From an uncultured Eubacteriales bacterium (lineage in GTDB: Bacteria; Bacillota_A; Clostridia; Lachnospirales; Lachnospiraceae), in contig CADCPV010000182.1 of NCBI GenBank assembly GCA_902803345.1, positions 1 to 22,441 on the forward strand: a stretch of 22,441 bases of DNA, read 5' to 3'. Under the pieces are notes generated by a model that searched no databases, was not told the DNA's origin, and saw only the letters and a program-made list of their open reading frames with translations. Numbering within the stretch: position 1 is the stretch's first letter; each line of letters starts with the position of its first letter. This document shows, one piece after another, positions 7,493 through 14,853 of this stretch. A program made the position numbers and the translations under genes.

Positions 7493-8359
7493 ATGGAAGA
7501 ATATAGAAAACAGCAGGCAGGACGAAGCAGAGGGTATATCGGTCTGATCGGACTACTGTGCCTCCTGTTTCTGTCGGGATGTATCAGGCAGCAGATTATG
7601 GATGGACCGGGAATGATGCGGAATACATATATTGAAATATCCCAGGATACGGCGAAAGAAATGATGTCCCGGGATGACGACCATGTAATCATTGATGTCC
7701 GCCGCCAGGATGAATATGATGCGGGACATATTCCGGGAGCGATTCTGATTCCGAATGAAGACATTGATCAGGAGCGGCCGGAGGAACTGCCGAACCTTAT
7801 GCAGACGATTCTGGTATACTGCAGATCCGGAAACCGAAGCAAGCAGGCCGCTCAGAAGCTTGCAGACATGGGCTATACCAATGTCTACGAGTTTGGCGGA
7901 ATTATCACTTGGACCGGAGAAACCGTGACGGAAGCTGTAACCGAAACCATGACAGAGGAGACAGAAGACAAGATGGAAGATCGTATCAGACCTACAGCGG
8001 ACCTTGTGATGGAGGTGAACGGAAAGATTTACTATCCGGACCTGTCGGACAATTCCTCTGCGGAGGCTTTCTTCGAAAAACTGAAAGAGGGAATCCTGAC
8101 AGTCGAAATGCATGATTACGGTCATTTTGAGAAAGTCGGTCCGCTTCCCTGGGAACTCCCTGAGAACAACGAAGAGATTACAACGGTCCCCGGGGATATT
8201 ATTCTCTATCAGGGGAACCAGATCACCATCTACTATGACGAAAACACCTGGGAATTCACCCGGCTTGGGAAAATCAGTGGAGTAACAAAGGAAGACCTGC
8301 TGGAGGTGTTTGGTGACGGAGATGTAACGGTTTCTTTCTGGCTGGAGTGGAGTGAGTGA
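7493..8359 (+). CDS. Lipoprotein with rhodanese and cyclophilin-like domains
   Basis: The product is predicted to be anchored outside the membrane. From the ATG at 7493 (288 residues) it has a basic N-terminus, a hydrophobic stretch and the lipobox LSGC with the lipidated cysteine at C30. An in-frame TTG at 7487 overlapping the flavodoxin stop is an alternative start. Next is a rhodanese domain (about residues 45-140) with IIDVRRQDEYDAGHIPGA and the active loop CRSGNRS, whose C110 would carry the persulfide. After a Thr/Glu-rich linker (about 143-160) comes a cyclophilin-like fold domain (about 165-287) recognised by LVMEVNGKIYYPDLSDNSSA, GDIILYQGNQITIYY, the RLGKISG turn and GDGDVTVSF. The ribosome binding site is weak, so translation may be coupled to the flavodoxin. 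Both domains look complete. Sulfur transfer or detoxification at the cell surface is the likely role; the cyclophilin-like half has no established activity. Confidence 0.85.
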   Translation: MEEYRKQQAGRSRGYIGLIGLLCLLFLSGCIRQQIMDGPGMMRNTYIEISQDTAKEMMSRDDDHVIIDVRRQDEYDAGHIPGAILIPNEDIDQERPEELPNLMQTILVYCRSGNRSKQAAQKLADMGYTNVYEFGGIITWTGETVTEAVTETMTEETEDKMEDRIRPTADLVMEVNGKIYYPDLSDNSSAEAFFEKLKEGILTVEMHDYGHFEKVGPLPWELPENNEEITTVPGDIILYQGNQITIYYDENTWEFTRLGKISGVTKEDLLEVFGDGDVTVSFWLEWSE

Positions 8360-8469
8360 TTGGAAAAACGGCGGGAGCAAGCGGCGCCTTTCGGAAGGAT
8401 TATAGTTAGGAACAGAATCTTTGGCATTTCCTGCTGAAGGATTTTTCATACAGATAAAGGTGAAACATA

Positions 8470-10245
8470 ATGAATCATGATTTCCCCACACGGCGTCTGC
8501 CCTCCGGGATGCCGAAATTCCCGGAAATAGATGAGGAAGGCTATTTCAGTTTTGAAATGCCGGAGTATAACCCCGAAAAGATTTCCGCCCCATGCTGTTA
8601 CAGCGGATATACCAGACCGAAATACAATGGGGCGAGGAGACACAGCGAATATCTGATGGTTCGGGACGGAACGAAGATTGCCATAGACTATCTGATCCCG
8701 ACGCTGAACCGCGTCGAGGTCTTGGAGCCGCTTCCTGTTGTCTGGGAATTTACCCCGTACGGCCGTATCATGAAACGGAATGGAAAACTCCTTCTCCTGA
8801 AGGGCAGTGAAAGAGACACCCTTCTTCTCAGCCATGGATACATTCTTGCGACGGCAGAGCTTCGCGGGACAGGAGCGTCTTTCGGGAGAAGGCCGGTGAC
8901 AAATTCCGCCTATGATATGACTGACGGTCATGACGTGAATGAATGGATCGCAAAGCAGCCCTGGTGCAATGGGAAGATTGGCATGCTGGGCGGATCCTAT
9001 ACCGGGCAGACGATTCTTTCTACGATGGCCGGGAAGCCAAAGCACCTTCTCTGTGCTTTTATTACCTGTACGGATTATAACAAATATGACGGGTGGGTAC
9101 GCGGATCGATTTCCAGGTGTTTCGGCGGTGACCCGAACCGTGACCCGGATATCCCTATTGAAGTACAGCTTCAGACAGCGGTTCCTGTTGATGATGATCC
9201 GGACGGCAGTCTGATGCGGGAAGCAGTTATGCAGCATAAAGAGAACGGTTCCCAGCTGTATCCCTTCAAATACCTGAATTACCGGGATGACTGGTCCGAT
9301 GAATCTGACGGGGAACTGTGGAACCAGATCAGCGCCAGTACCAAAAAGGATGATATCAATGCAAGCGGGGCCGCGGTATATCTTCACGGCGGGTGGTATG
9401 ATGTTTTCCGAAGGGATACCTTCATCATGTATGCGAATATGACACTTCCGAAAAAGATGATCGTCGGACCATGGTATCACTGCGGCAGCGACGGAATCAA
9501 TATGGCAGCAGAGTACCTTCGCTTTTATGATTACTGGCTGAAAGACATCGAAAATGGACTGATGGACGAAGCCCCGATCTATATGTACACACAGTACGGG
9601 GAATGGAAGCTGTATTCCTGTTGGCCCTTGCCGGAAGAAGAGAGAATTTCATTGTTCCTTTCCGGCGGAAAACTGGAGTCCATGCCCATGCTTTCTGAAG
9701 AAAAAGATATTTATACTGCGGATTATACGATTGAAGCAGGTGTGGAAAGTGCAGGAACAAAAGAACTGGATGAAAAGGCGCTGGTGTATGATACGGTGCC
9801 GCTTTCTCAGGAGATTCAGGTCACCGGGCACCCGCTGGCGTCTTTGTGGATTTCTTCGGATGCACCGGATATCGATGTGTTTGTGACATTGACAGATGTT
9901 GCTTCTGACGGTGAGACTTTTCTGGTGTCTGACGGCCGGCTGCGCGCATCCAGACGGAAGACTGACCAGCCGCCATATGATTTTCTGGACCTCCCCTGGC
10001 ACCGCTCCAACAAAAGTGACGAGCATTTCCTGAAACCGGGACTTCCGGTCCGGCTGGATATTGATCTTCAGCCGATCAGCTATATCTTCCGAAAAGGCCA
10101 TAAAATTCGTCTTGAAATCACAAATGCGCTGAGAGGATTTTTCTTCCTCCAGCAGGATCCGCCTGCCGTGATGACACTGTACCGGGATCCGATACATTCT
10201 TCGTACATTTCCCTTCCGGTAATCAGGGAAGAAAACCATGAATAA
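8470..10245 (+). CDS. CocE/NonD family serine hydrolase
   Basis: This 591-residue protein belongs to the CocE/NonD hydrolases, which share an alpha/beta catalytic domain with X-Pro dipeptidyl-peptidases and hydrolyse esters, amides or peptides. The nucleophile is S176 in LGGSYTGQ, the acid is D311 in HGGWYDVF and the histidine is H337 in VGPWYHCG; these match the three positions of the triad in cocaine esterase. Residues about 390-590 form the jelly-roll PepX C-terminal domain (ASLWISSDAPDIDVFVTLTD and the GHKIRLEI strand). There is no signal peptide, so it is cytoplasmic. AAAGGTGA precedes the ATG. Its last eight bases overlap the peptide deformylase start, indicating cotranscription. The real substrate cannot be read from sequence. 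Confidence 0.92.
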   Translation: MNHDFPTRRLPSGMPKFPEIDEEGYFSFEMPEYNPEKISAPCCYSGYTRPKYNGARRHSEYLMVRDGTKIAIDYLIPTLNRVEVLEPLPVVWEFTPYGRIMKRNGKLLLLKGSERDTLLLSHGYILATAELRGTGASFGRRPVTNSAYDMTDGHDVNEWIAKQPWCNGKIGMLGGSYTGQTILSTMAGKPKHLLCAFITCTDYNKYDGWVRGSISRCFGGDPNRDPDIPIEVQLQTAVPVDDDPDGSLMREAVMQHKENGSQLYPFKYLNYRDDWSDESDGELWNQISASTKKDDINASGAAVYLHGGWYDVFRRDTFIMYANMTLPKKMIVGPWYHCGSDGINMAAEYLRFYDYWLKDIENGLMDEAPIYMYTQYGEWKLYSCWPLPEEERISLFLSGGKLESMPMLSEEKDIYTADYTIEAGVESAGTKELDEKALVYDTVPLSQEIQVTGHPLASLWISSDAPDIDVFVTLTDVASDGETFLVSDGRLRASRRKTDQPPYDFLDLPWHRSNKSDEHFLKPGLPVRLDIDLQPISYIFRKGHKIRLEITNALRGFFFLQQDPPAVMTLYRDPIHSSYISLPVIREENHE

Positions 10246-10648
10246 ACCGATTGTTCGGGACATTTTGTTCCTCTCCCAGAAATCTGATCCTGCTGCCCGG
10301 GCCGACTTATCCGTCGGTCAGGATCTAAAGGACACTCTGAACGCCCAAAAGGGGCGTTGTGTCGGGATGGCCGCCAACATGATCGGGGTGAAGAAGCGTA
10401 TTATCATCGTAAGCCTGGGCTTTGTGAATCTTGTTATGTACAACCCGGTGATTCTGAAGAAAGACTCACCGTATGAAACAGAGGAAGGCTGTCTGTCTCT
10501 TTCGGGTGTCCGGAAAACGACCCGGTATCAGAATATTGAAGTGGAATATCTGGACGGAAGCTGGAAGAAAAACCGCCAGAAGTATTCCGGCTGGACAGCG
10601 CAGATTATTCAGCATGAGATGGATCATCTCTCGGGGGTGATTATTTGA
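10238..10648 (+). CDS. Atypical peptide deformylase, Gln replaced by Met
   Basis: The 136-residue cytoplasmic protein has the peptide deformylase fold, the metalloenzyme that removes N-formyl groups from new proteins. The metal ligands are intact: C85 in EEGCLSLSG and H126/H130 with catalytic E127 in QHEMDHLSG. Motif I, normally GxGxAAxQ, reads VGMAANMIG, so the Gln that stabilises the transition state is M48. I recall the same MAANMIG form in other short clostridial deformylases, so it is probably a conserved subfamily rather than a local mutation. The protein is also shorter than housekeeping enzymes (usually 150-190 residues). It overlaps CocE by eight bases and has no obvious ribosome binding site of its own beyond the GGGAAG in the CocE end. 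It may be a second, specialised deformylase or have changed substrate. Confidence 0.88.
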   Translation: MNKPIVRDILFLSQKSDPAARADLSVGQDLKDTLNAQKGRCVGMAANMIGVKKRIIIVSLGFVNLVMYNPVILKKDSPYETEEGCLSLSGVRKTTRYQNIEVEYLDGSWKKNRQKYSGWTAQIIQHEMDHLSGVII

Positions 10649-10797
10649 ATGGCCTGATCAGTGCCTGCCATGCAGGCGAAAACTGCAAATACAACGGCGG
10701 AAGCAACCAGAATGAAATAGAACCTGCAGCGGATCCCGAACAACTGGAAACGGCAGCAGTGCAGAGAATAAAGGAGGCAGGAAATGGTGATTTTTGA
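10645..10797 (+). pseudogene. DUF523 gene remnant
   Basis: Between the deformylase and the next gene, a frame starting at TTG 10645 encodes about 50 residues ending TGA at 10795-10797. Its N-terminal part, LISACHAGENCKYNGGSNQN, closely resembles the start of DUF523 proteins (commonly ISACLLGxNCxYNGG). Intact members run to about 140-150 residues, so most of the protein is missing. Beyond residue 25 only a PEQL tetrapeptide recalls the family. The frame runs over the ribosome binding site and start of the following gene. I read it as a decayed gene; an expressed micro-protein is a less likely alternative. Confidence 0.6.
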
Positions 10798-11347
10798 AGA
10801 AAAGGGGAAACAGAACACGAAGGCAGCGGCAGAGATTGCCATCCGCCGCGCTAAGGAACTGGACACGGATCTTGTGCTGTCCTCCGGAACCGGGGAAAGC
10901 GCCGAAACAGTCCTTGAAACCGCGAAAGAAATGAACTATCATGGCCATATCACGGTAGTTCGTTCTGTTACATCATACTCGGAAGACGGCGTGAACCGGA
11001 TGAGTCCCGAAATGAGGGCATCTCTGGAAGCACAGGGTGTCAGGATCATCTCCGCAGCCCATGCACTCAGCGCCGGCGAGAGGGGCTTAAGCCTTCGCTT
11101 CAAGGGCGTATATCCGCTGGAGATCATGGCCAATACGCTTCGGATGTTTGGGCAGGGCATGAAAGTCTGTGTCGAATGCGCCGTCATGGCACTGGACGGG
11201 GATGCAATTCCGTGGAAGAAGCCGGTCGTCTGCCTTGGCGGAACGGGAAGAGGATTGGATACTGCTGCTGTGATTACGCCGGCATTTTCAGCAAACATCC
11301 TGGATACGGTCGTCAATGAGATCCTGTGCAAGCCGGGATTATACTGA
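10784..11347 (+). CDS. Pyruvate kinase C-terminal-like domain protein
   Basis: The 187-residue cytoplasmic protein resembles the stand-alone versions of the pyruvate kinase C-terminal (alpha/beta) domain found in clostridia and archaea. Recognised features are the N-terminal FEEKGKQNTKAAAEIAIRRA, the VLSSGTGESAETVLETA loop, and a later GGTGRGLDTA phosphate-binding-like loop. It lacks any pyruvate kinase catalytic barrel, so it cannot be a pyruvate kinase. In the true enzyme this domain binds allosteric effectors, so ligand sensing is a reasonable but unproven guess. AAGGAGG sits just upstream of the ATG, inside the DUF523 remnant. The product is complete, and the following gene begins 25 bases after the stop. 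Confidence 0.78.
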   Translation: MVIFEEKGKQNTKAAAEIAIRRAKELDTDLVLSSGTGESAETVLETAKEMNYHGHITVVRSVTSYSEDGVNRMSPEMRASLEAQGVRIISAAHALSAGERGLSLRFKGVYPLEIMANTLRMFGQGMKVCVECAVMALDGDAIPWKKPVVCLGGTGRGLDTAAVITPAFSANILDTVVNEILCKPGLY

Positions 11348-11371
11348 TGATGGTCGGAGCATGTTAATCGT

Positions 11372-12091
11372 ATGATGGCAAATCAGCAGAATTCAAACAT
11401 AAAACGCAGACTCTGGTATCTGGGAGCCATCATCGTTTTAATCGCTCTCGGACTGCTGTCACGCAGGATCCGGTTTATTCCGGATGCTTTCGGGGATGCA
11501 CTGTGGGCAATGGTTGTGTACTGCTGTTTCAGGATTCTGCTGATCCGAAGAAAACGGATCACAGCTGCAGCCGCGGCACTTCTGACATCCTTCGCGGTGG
11601 AATTTTCTCAGCTTCTGAATCCGGACTGGCTGGTAAAGCTGAGGTCAACCTTTATTGGGCATATGCTTCTTGGGCAGGGCTTTCTATGGACGGACCTGAT
11701 TGCATATACTGTCGGAATCGCATGTATTTATTGCATCACGGTTTTTATTTCAGTGTGCAGAAAACGCAGTGCAGAGAAGATAACACCGGAGCAGGCGAAA
11801 GCGGTCATGGACCGTGGAGAGGACTGCATCATTCTGGATGTCCGTGAATTCTCTGAATATGAAGCAGGACATATCCCGGGAGCAGTTCAGCTGTCAGTAT
11901 TCAAGGTGAAAAAGCAGGCCGGCGAATTGCTTCCGGACCGGGATCGGCTGATTCTGGTGTATTGTAAGAGCGGAGTGCGAAGTGCTGCGGCAGGAAGGCA
12001 GCTGCTGGAGCTCGGCTATCGAAATGTTAAGGATTTTGGAGGCCTGATGAACTGGCCGTATGAGCTGACAAAGGAGCAGCAGGGGCTATGA
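11372..12091 (+). CDS. DUF2809 membrane protein fused to rhodanese domain
   Basis: Residues about 10-132 form a four-helix DUF2809 membrane domain, identified by LLSRRIRFIPDAFGDALWAM, the VEFSQLLNPDW segment and LGQGFLWTDLIAY. Residues about 140-235 form a rhodanese with IILDVREFSEYEAGHIPGA and the active loop CKSGVRS, in which C198 is the persulfide cysteine. With four helices and a basic N-terminus, the rhodanese should face the cytoplasm (inference). DUF2809 has no known function. Two ATGs in a row (11372, 11375) are possible; the GGAG upstream is 14 bases away, a poor ribosome binding site, so the start is less certain than the identity. The TGA overlaps the ATG of the carbonic anhydrase by ATGA, indicating coupled translation. 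Confidence 0.85.
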   Translation: MMANQQNSNIKRRLWYLGAIIVLIALGLLSRRIRFIPDAFGDALWAMVVYCCFRILLIRRKRITAAAAALLTSFAVEFSQLLNPDWLVKLRSTFIGHMLLGQGFLWTDLIAYTVGIACIYCITVFISVCRKRSAEKITPEQAKAVMDRGEDCIILDVREFSEYEAGHIPGAVQLSVFKVKKQAGELLPDRDRLILVYCKSGVRSAAAGRQLLELGYRNVKDFGGLMNWPYELTKEQQGL

Positions 12092-12630
12092 ACCGGAAAA
12101 ACTATTTGCGTCTGTATGAAGGCAATCAGAATTATCTTCGCAGTTCCGACGCTGCTCTTCGCAGCCGTCTCGCGACGGAAGGGCAGAAGCCGTATGCAAT
12201 TGTGATCTGCTGTGCGGATTCGCGTGTGATTCCGGAAGAGATATTCTCCGCCGGTCCGGGAGAACTATTCGTGATTCGCGTGGCCGGAAACGTGCTGGAC
12301 AATCACCAGCTCGGGAGCGTGGAATATGCAGCCGGACACCTGGACTGTAAGGAGATCATTGTACTCGGCCATACCGGCTGCGGTGCGGTTTCGGCGGCGC
12401 TTTCCGGCGGCGGAGAAGGATTCATAAAGTATATTACAGATGACATTCTGGAAGCGATCGGAGAAGAGCGCGACCCGGATAAAGCTGCTGAACTGAATGT
12501 ACAGCACGGAGTCAAACGCCTTCGAAGTGAGTTTTCCGATCATCCGGAGATGGACGGAGTCAGTATCAGCGGCGCGCTATACAATATACTGACTGGTGAG
12601 GTCCGGTGGACTGATATCGGGAAGTCCTGA
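12088..12630 (+). CDS. Beta-class carbonic anhydrase
   Basis: This 180-residue cytoplasmic zinc enzyme interconverts carbon dioxide and bicarbonate. The zinc and active-site residues are all seen: C42, D44 and R46 in ICCADSRV, and H95 and C98 in LGHTGCGA. The FVIRVAGNVLDNHQLGSVEYA segment between them is typical of the family. The length is near the usual range. It starts inside the stop of the DUF2809-rhodanese gene (ATGA), so the two should be made together. Bicarbonate supply for carboxylases or pH control is the usual role. A link to the adjacent rhodanese is suggested only by the overlap; some beta-carbonic anhydrase homologues hydrolyse carbon disulfide or carbonyl sulfide instead, which cannot be excluded. 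Confidence 0.94.
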   Translation: MNRKNYLRLYEGNQNYLRSSDAALRSRLATEGQKPYAIVICCADSRVIPEEIFSAGPGELFVIRVAGNVLDNHQLGSVEYAAGHLDCKEIIVLGHTGCGAVSAALSGGGEGFIKYITDDILEAIGEERDPDKAAELNVQHGVKRLRSEFSDHPEMDGVSISGALYNILTGEVRWTDIGKS

Positions 12631-12661
12631 GAGCAAAGGAAACAGTCAAGAGGATAAACAG

Positions 12662-13525
12662 ATGCTGGAATTCTCCTATCCAAAGCTGACAGAGGAGCAG
12701 ACGGAAGCCTACCTGAAACGGATCGGATGCAAAAGACCGCTTTTGCTGACCCGGGATACGCTGAATGAACTGGTCTATGCCCATCAGTGTACGGTTCCTT
12801 TTGAAAACCTGACGCTGTTCTGTCAGCATGAGCCGATTGTACTGGATACAGAGATTTTGTTTGAGAAGATCGTCACAAACAGAAGAGGCGGATACTGCTT
12901 TGAACTGAACAGCCTTTTTGTGTCGCTTCTGACTTCTCTTGGTTTTGACGTTTATTCCGTGATGGTCCGGCTTCAGACCCGGTCGGAAAAACTCCGGCCT
13001 TATATGCATCGGGGCTGTATCGCCAGAATCGGAGAAAAACGGTATTTCTTCGATGTGGGCTTCGGCGGTCCGATGGCGCCGTTTGCCGTGGAACTGAATC
13101 CGGAAAAGCAGACTTTCCATGAGGAGACCTACTGGGCGGAACCTTTTCACGACGCATGCTGGTGCCTGTATCGGGAGCGGAATGCCGCAGGATACAATTA
13201 TATCCCGGGAGAAACAGACAACCCGGACAGCAGACTGCAGGTTGCCGTATTTTCTCTTGCTCCCGCGCTCAATGAGGATTTCATCCCCCTGAACAGACTG
13301 ACATCCATAGAAAATCCGGAGTCGAATTTTGTAAAGCGGCTGTTTGTCAATCTGAGGACTGAGGACGGATATCTCAGCCTGATGGGAGACACTTTCACCG
13401 AGTTCCATAAAGGGACAGGGAAGACTGTGAGAAAGGTCTGTGACAGAGAAGCACAGCAGATTATAGAATCACGCTTTGGATTAATCAACAGAAAGGAAAG
13501 ACATCATGAGAGTACTGGTAATTAA
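12662..13525 (+). CDS. Arylamine N-acetyltransferase
   Basis: The 287-residue cytoplasmic enzyme transfers acetyl from acetyl-CoA to aromatic amines or hydrazines. The cysteine-histidine-aspartate triad is complete: C79 in RRGGYCFELN, H116 in MHRGCIARIG and D131 in FFDVGFGG. The VPFENL segment near residue 45 is also characteristic. The ATG at 12662 is preferred because AGAGGA precedes it and the family begins there; the frame opens earlier at GTG 12596, but that would extend into the carbonic anhydrase gene. The end overlaps the next gene by 20 bases. In a gut organism it would detoxify arylamines or drugs, but the native substrate may differ, and the last 20 residues (RKERHHESTGN) are read in the overlap. 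Confidence 0.93.
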   Translation: MLEFSYPKLTEEQTEAYLKRIGCKRPLLLTRDTLNELVYAHQCTVPFENLTLFCQHEPIVLDTEILFEKIVTNRRGGYCFELNSLFVSLLTSLGFDVYSVMVRLQTRSEKLRPYMHRGCIARIGEKRYFFDVGFGGPMAPFAVELNPEKQTFHEETYWAEPFHDACWCLYRERNAAGYNYIPGETDNPDSRLQVAVFSLAPALNEDFIPLNRLTSIENPESNFVKRLFVNLRTEDGYLSLMGDTFTEFHKGTGKTVRKVCDREAQQIIESRFGLINRKERHHESTGN

Positions 13526-14138
13526 CGGAAGTCCGCATGTGCACGGTTGTACGGCGGAAGCGCTTGACGAAGTAGTCCGCATCCTGAATGCGGAAGGGAT
13601 TGAAACAGAAACCATTCAGGTTGGGAACAGGGATGTTCGGGGCTGTCTCGGCTGCGGTAAATGCGGAGAGAAGGGCAGTTGTGTTTTTGATGATATCGTC
13701 AATGAGGCTGCAAAGAAATTTGAATCGGCAGACGGCCTTCTGGTGGGAAGTCCGGTTTATTATGCTTCTCCGAACGGAACCATTCTGTCATTTCTGGACA
13801 GACTGTTCTACAGCACACACTTTTCAAAACACATGAAGGTCGGTGCGGCAGTTGTGAGCTGCAGACGCGGCGGAAACACTGCTACATTTGATGTGCTGAA
13901 TAAATATTTCTCTATCAGCGGTATGCCGATCGCAACCAGTACCTACTGGAACATGGTACACGGTTTCACAGCGGAAGATGTCAGAAAAGACGCAGAGGGC
14001 CTTCAGACCATGCGAAACCTTGGCCATAACATGGCCTTTCTGATTAAGGCAATTGCGGCAGCGAAAGAAAGAGACGGCCTTCCGGTAGTGGAACGGGGAT
14101 CGTTCACAAGCTTCCCGGATGGAAAAACTGGTGCGTAA
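13506..14138 (+). CDS. Iron-sulfur flavoprotein (NADPH-dependent FMN reductase family)
   Basis: The 210-residue product has a flavodoxin-like FMN domain with the start MRVLVINGSPHVHGCTAEA (phosphate loop) and the GSPVYYASPNGT loop near the flavin. Inserted after the second strand is a compact cysteine motif, C47, C50, C53 and C59 (CX2CX2CX5C), the spacing of the 4Fe-4S motif described for Methanosarcina iron-sulfur flavoprotein. It is therefore a likely electron-transfer or oxygen/peroxide-reducing flavoprotein of anaerobes. AAAGGAAAG precedes the ATG, which lies within the end of the acetyltransferase gene. It fits the redox theme of its neighbours. The cluster is predicted, not shown, and the physiological partner is unknown. 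Confidence 0.9.
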   Translation: MRVLVINGSPHVHGCTAEALDEVVRILNAEGIETETIQVGNRDVRGCLGCGKCGEKGSCVFDDIVNEAAKKFESADGLLVGSPVYYASPNGTILSFLDRLFYSTHFSKHMKVGAAVVSCRRGGNTATFDVLNKYFSISGMPIATSTYWNMVHGFTAEDVRKDAEGLQTMRNLGHNMAFLIKAIAAAKERDGLPVVERGSFTSFPDGKTGA

Positions 14139-14236
14139 GCGGAGTTAAAGAAACCGTTTGGAAATCTTCACTGCGAAGATGAACCGGTGAAAAGATCCGG
14201 TCTGGCAATGATGCTGCCGCAGAAACAGGAGGGAGC

Positions 14237-14821
14237 ATGATGAGAACAGAAAAACAAGGCTTCCGGATTATTGCCCGACACCCTGCTGCAATTATCAGTA
14301 TGGCTGCGTTTGCCCTCTGCATACCGACGCAGATCCTTGGATATGCGCACAGGCTGAACGAACCGCTTATTGCGGTTCCCGTGGTGTTTCTCACCGTTCT
14401 CAGTGCCGTTCTGATGATTGTCATGACACTGAAATTCGGACAAAAAGCCCTGTGGGTTTCCATATTTCCTGTTGTGATCGGCGTGTTGGGATTCGCTTTC
14501 AAACTGTTTATCGATCCCCGGGAGGGCAGCCTTCTGCATCATATTTCTGCGGCTGTTCTCTATGCAGCGATTATCGTCATTTGGTCACTGACGGTATTGT
14601 ACATAATCAGGACAAAATGGCTTCTCGTGATCCTGTTTCTCGTACCGTTCCTGAAACACGTCATGTTGAACGACCTTCCGGTTCTGCTCGGGACAGCTGA
14701 TCCGGTTTCTGTCTCAACATGGATGAAAGAACTGTGCATGCTCTTTTTTATGCTGGCGACTACCTTCTCCGCAATGTCGTTCGAGAAGACTTCGCATGCT
14801 GAATATTGTCGGGATTCTTAA
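14237..14821 (+). CDS. Hypothetical six-helix membrane protein
   Basis: I do not recognise the family. The 194-residue protein has six evident hydrophobic segments at about residues 19-37, 44-65, 71-92, 103-124, 127-144 and 163-182, with short polar loops, a basic N-terminus and a polar C-terminal tail. CAGGAGGGAGC directly precedes two consecutive ATG codons (14237 and 14240). No catalytic or transport motif is visible. It follows the iron-sulfur flavoprotein by 98 bases, which contain only small inverted repeats, and it precedes a broken chromate transporter. It is probably part of the same transcript, but no function can be assigned. Confidence 0.75.
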   Translation: MMRTEKQGFRIIARHPAAIISMAAFALCIPTQILGYAHRLNEPLIAVPVVFLTVLSAVLMIVMTLKFGQKALWVSIFPVVIGVLGFAFKLFIDPREGSLLHHISAAVLYAAIIVIWSLTVLYIIRTKWLLVILFLVPFLKHVMLNDLPVLLGTADPVSVSTWMKELCMLFFMLATTFSAMSFEKTSHAEYCRDS

Positions 14822-14853
14822 GCCTGTCAGTGTGAATGTCAGGAGGCAAAGAA

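Noticed and set aside
7553..9480. Long minus-strand open frames of 312 and 344 codons
   Set aside because: They are antisense to clear genes with family motifs, lack ribosome binding sites, and read as compositionally odd sequence rich in Arg, His, Ile and Phe.
12596..12661. GTG-started extension of the arylamine N-acetyltransferase
   Set aside because: It begins inside the carbonic anhydrase gene and adds residues unlike the family; AGAGGA precedes the ATG at 12662.
14164..14218. Three small hairpins in a row (ATCTTC/GAAGAT, ACCGG/CCGGT, GGCA/TGCC)
   Set aside because: Each stem is only four to six pairs with no T tract or known motif; chance is likely in 98 bases.
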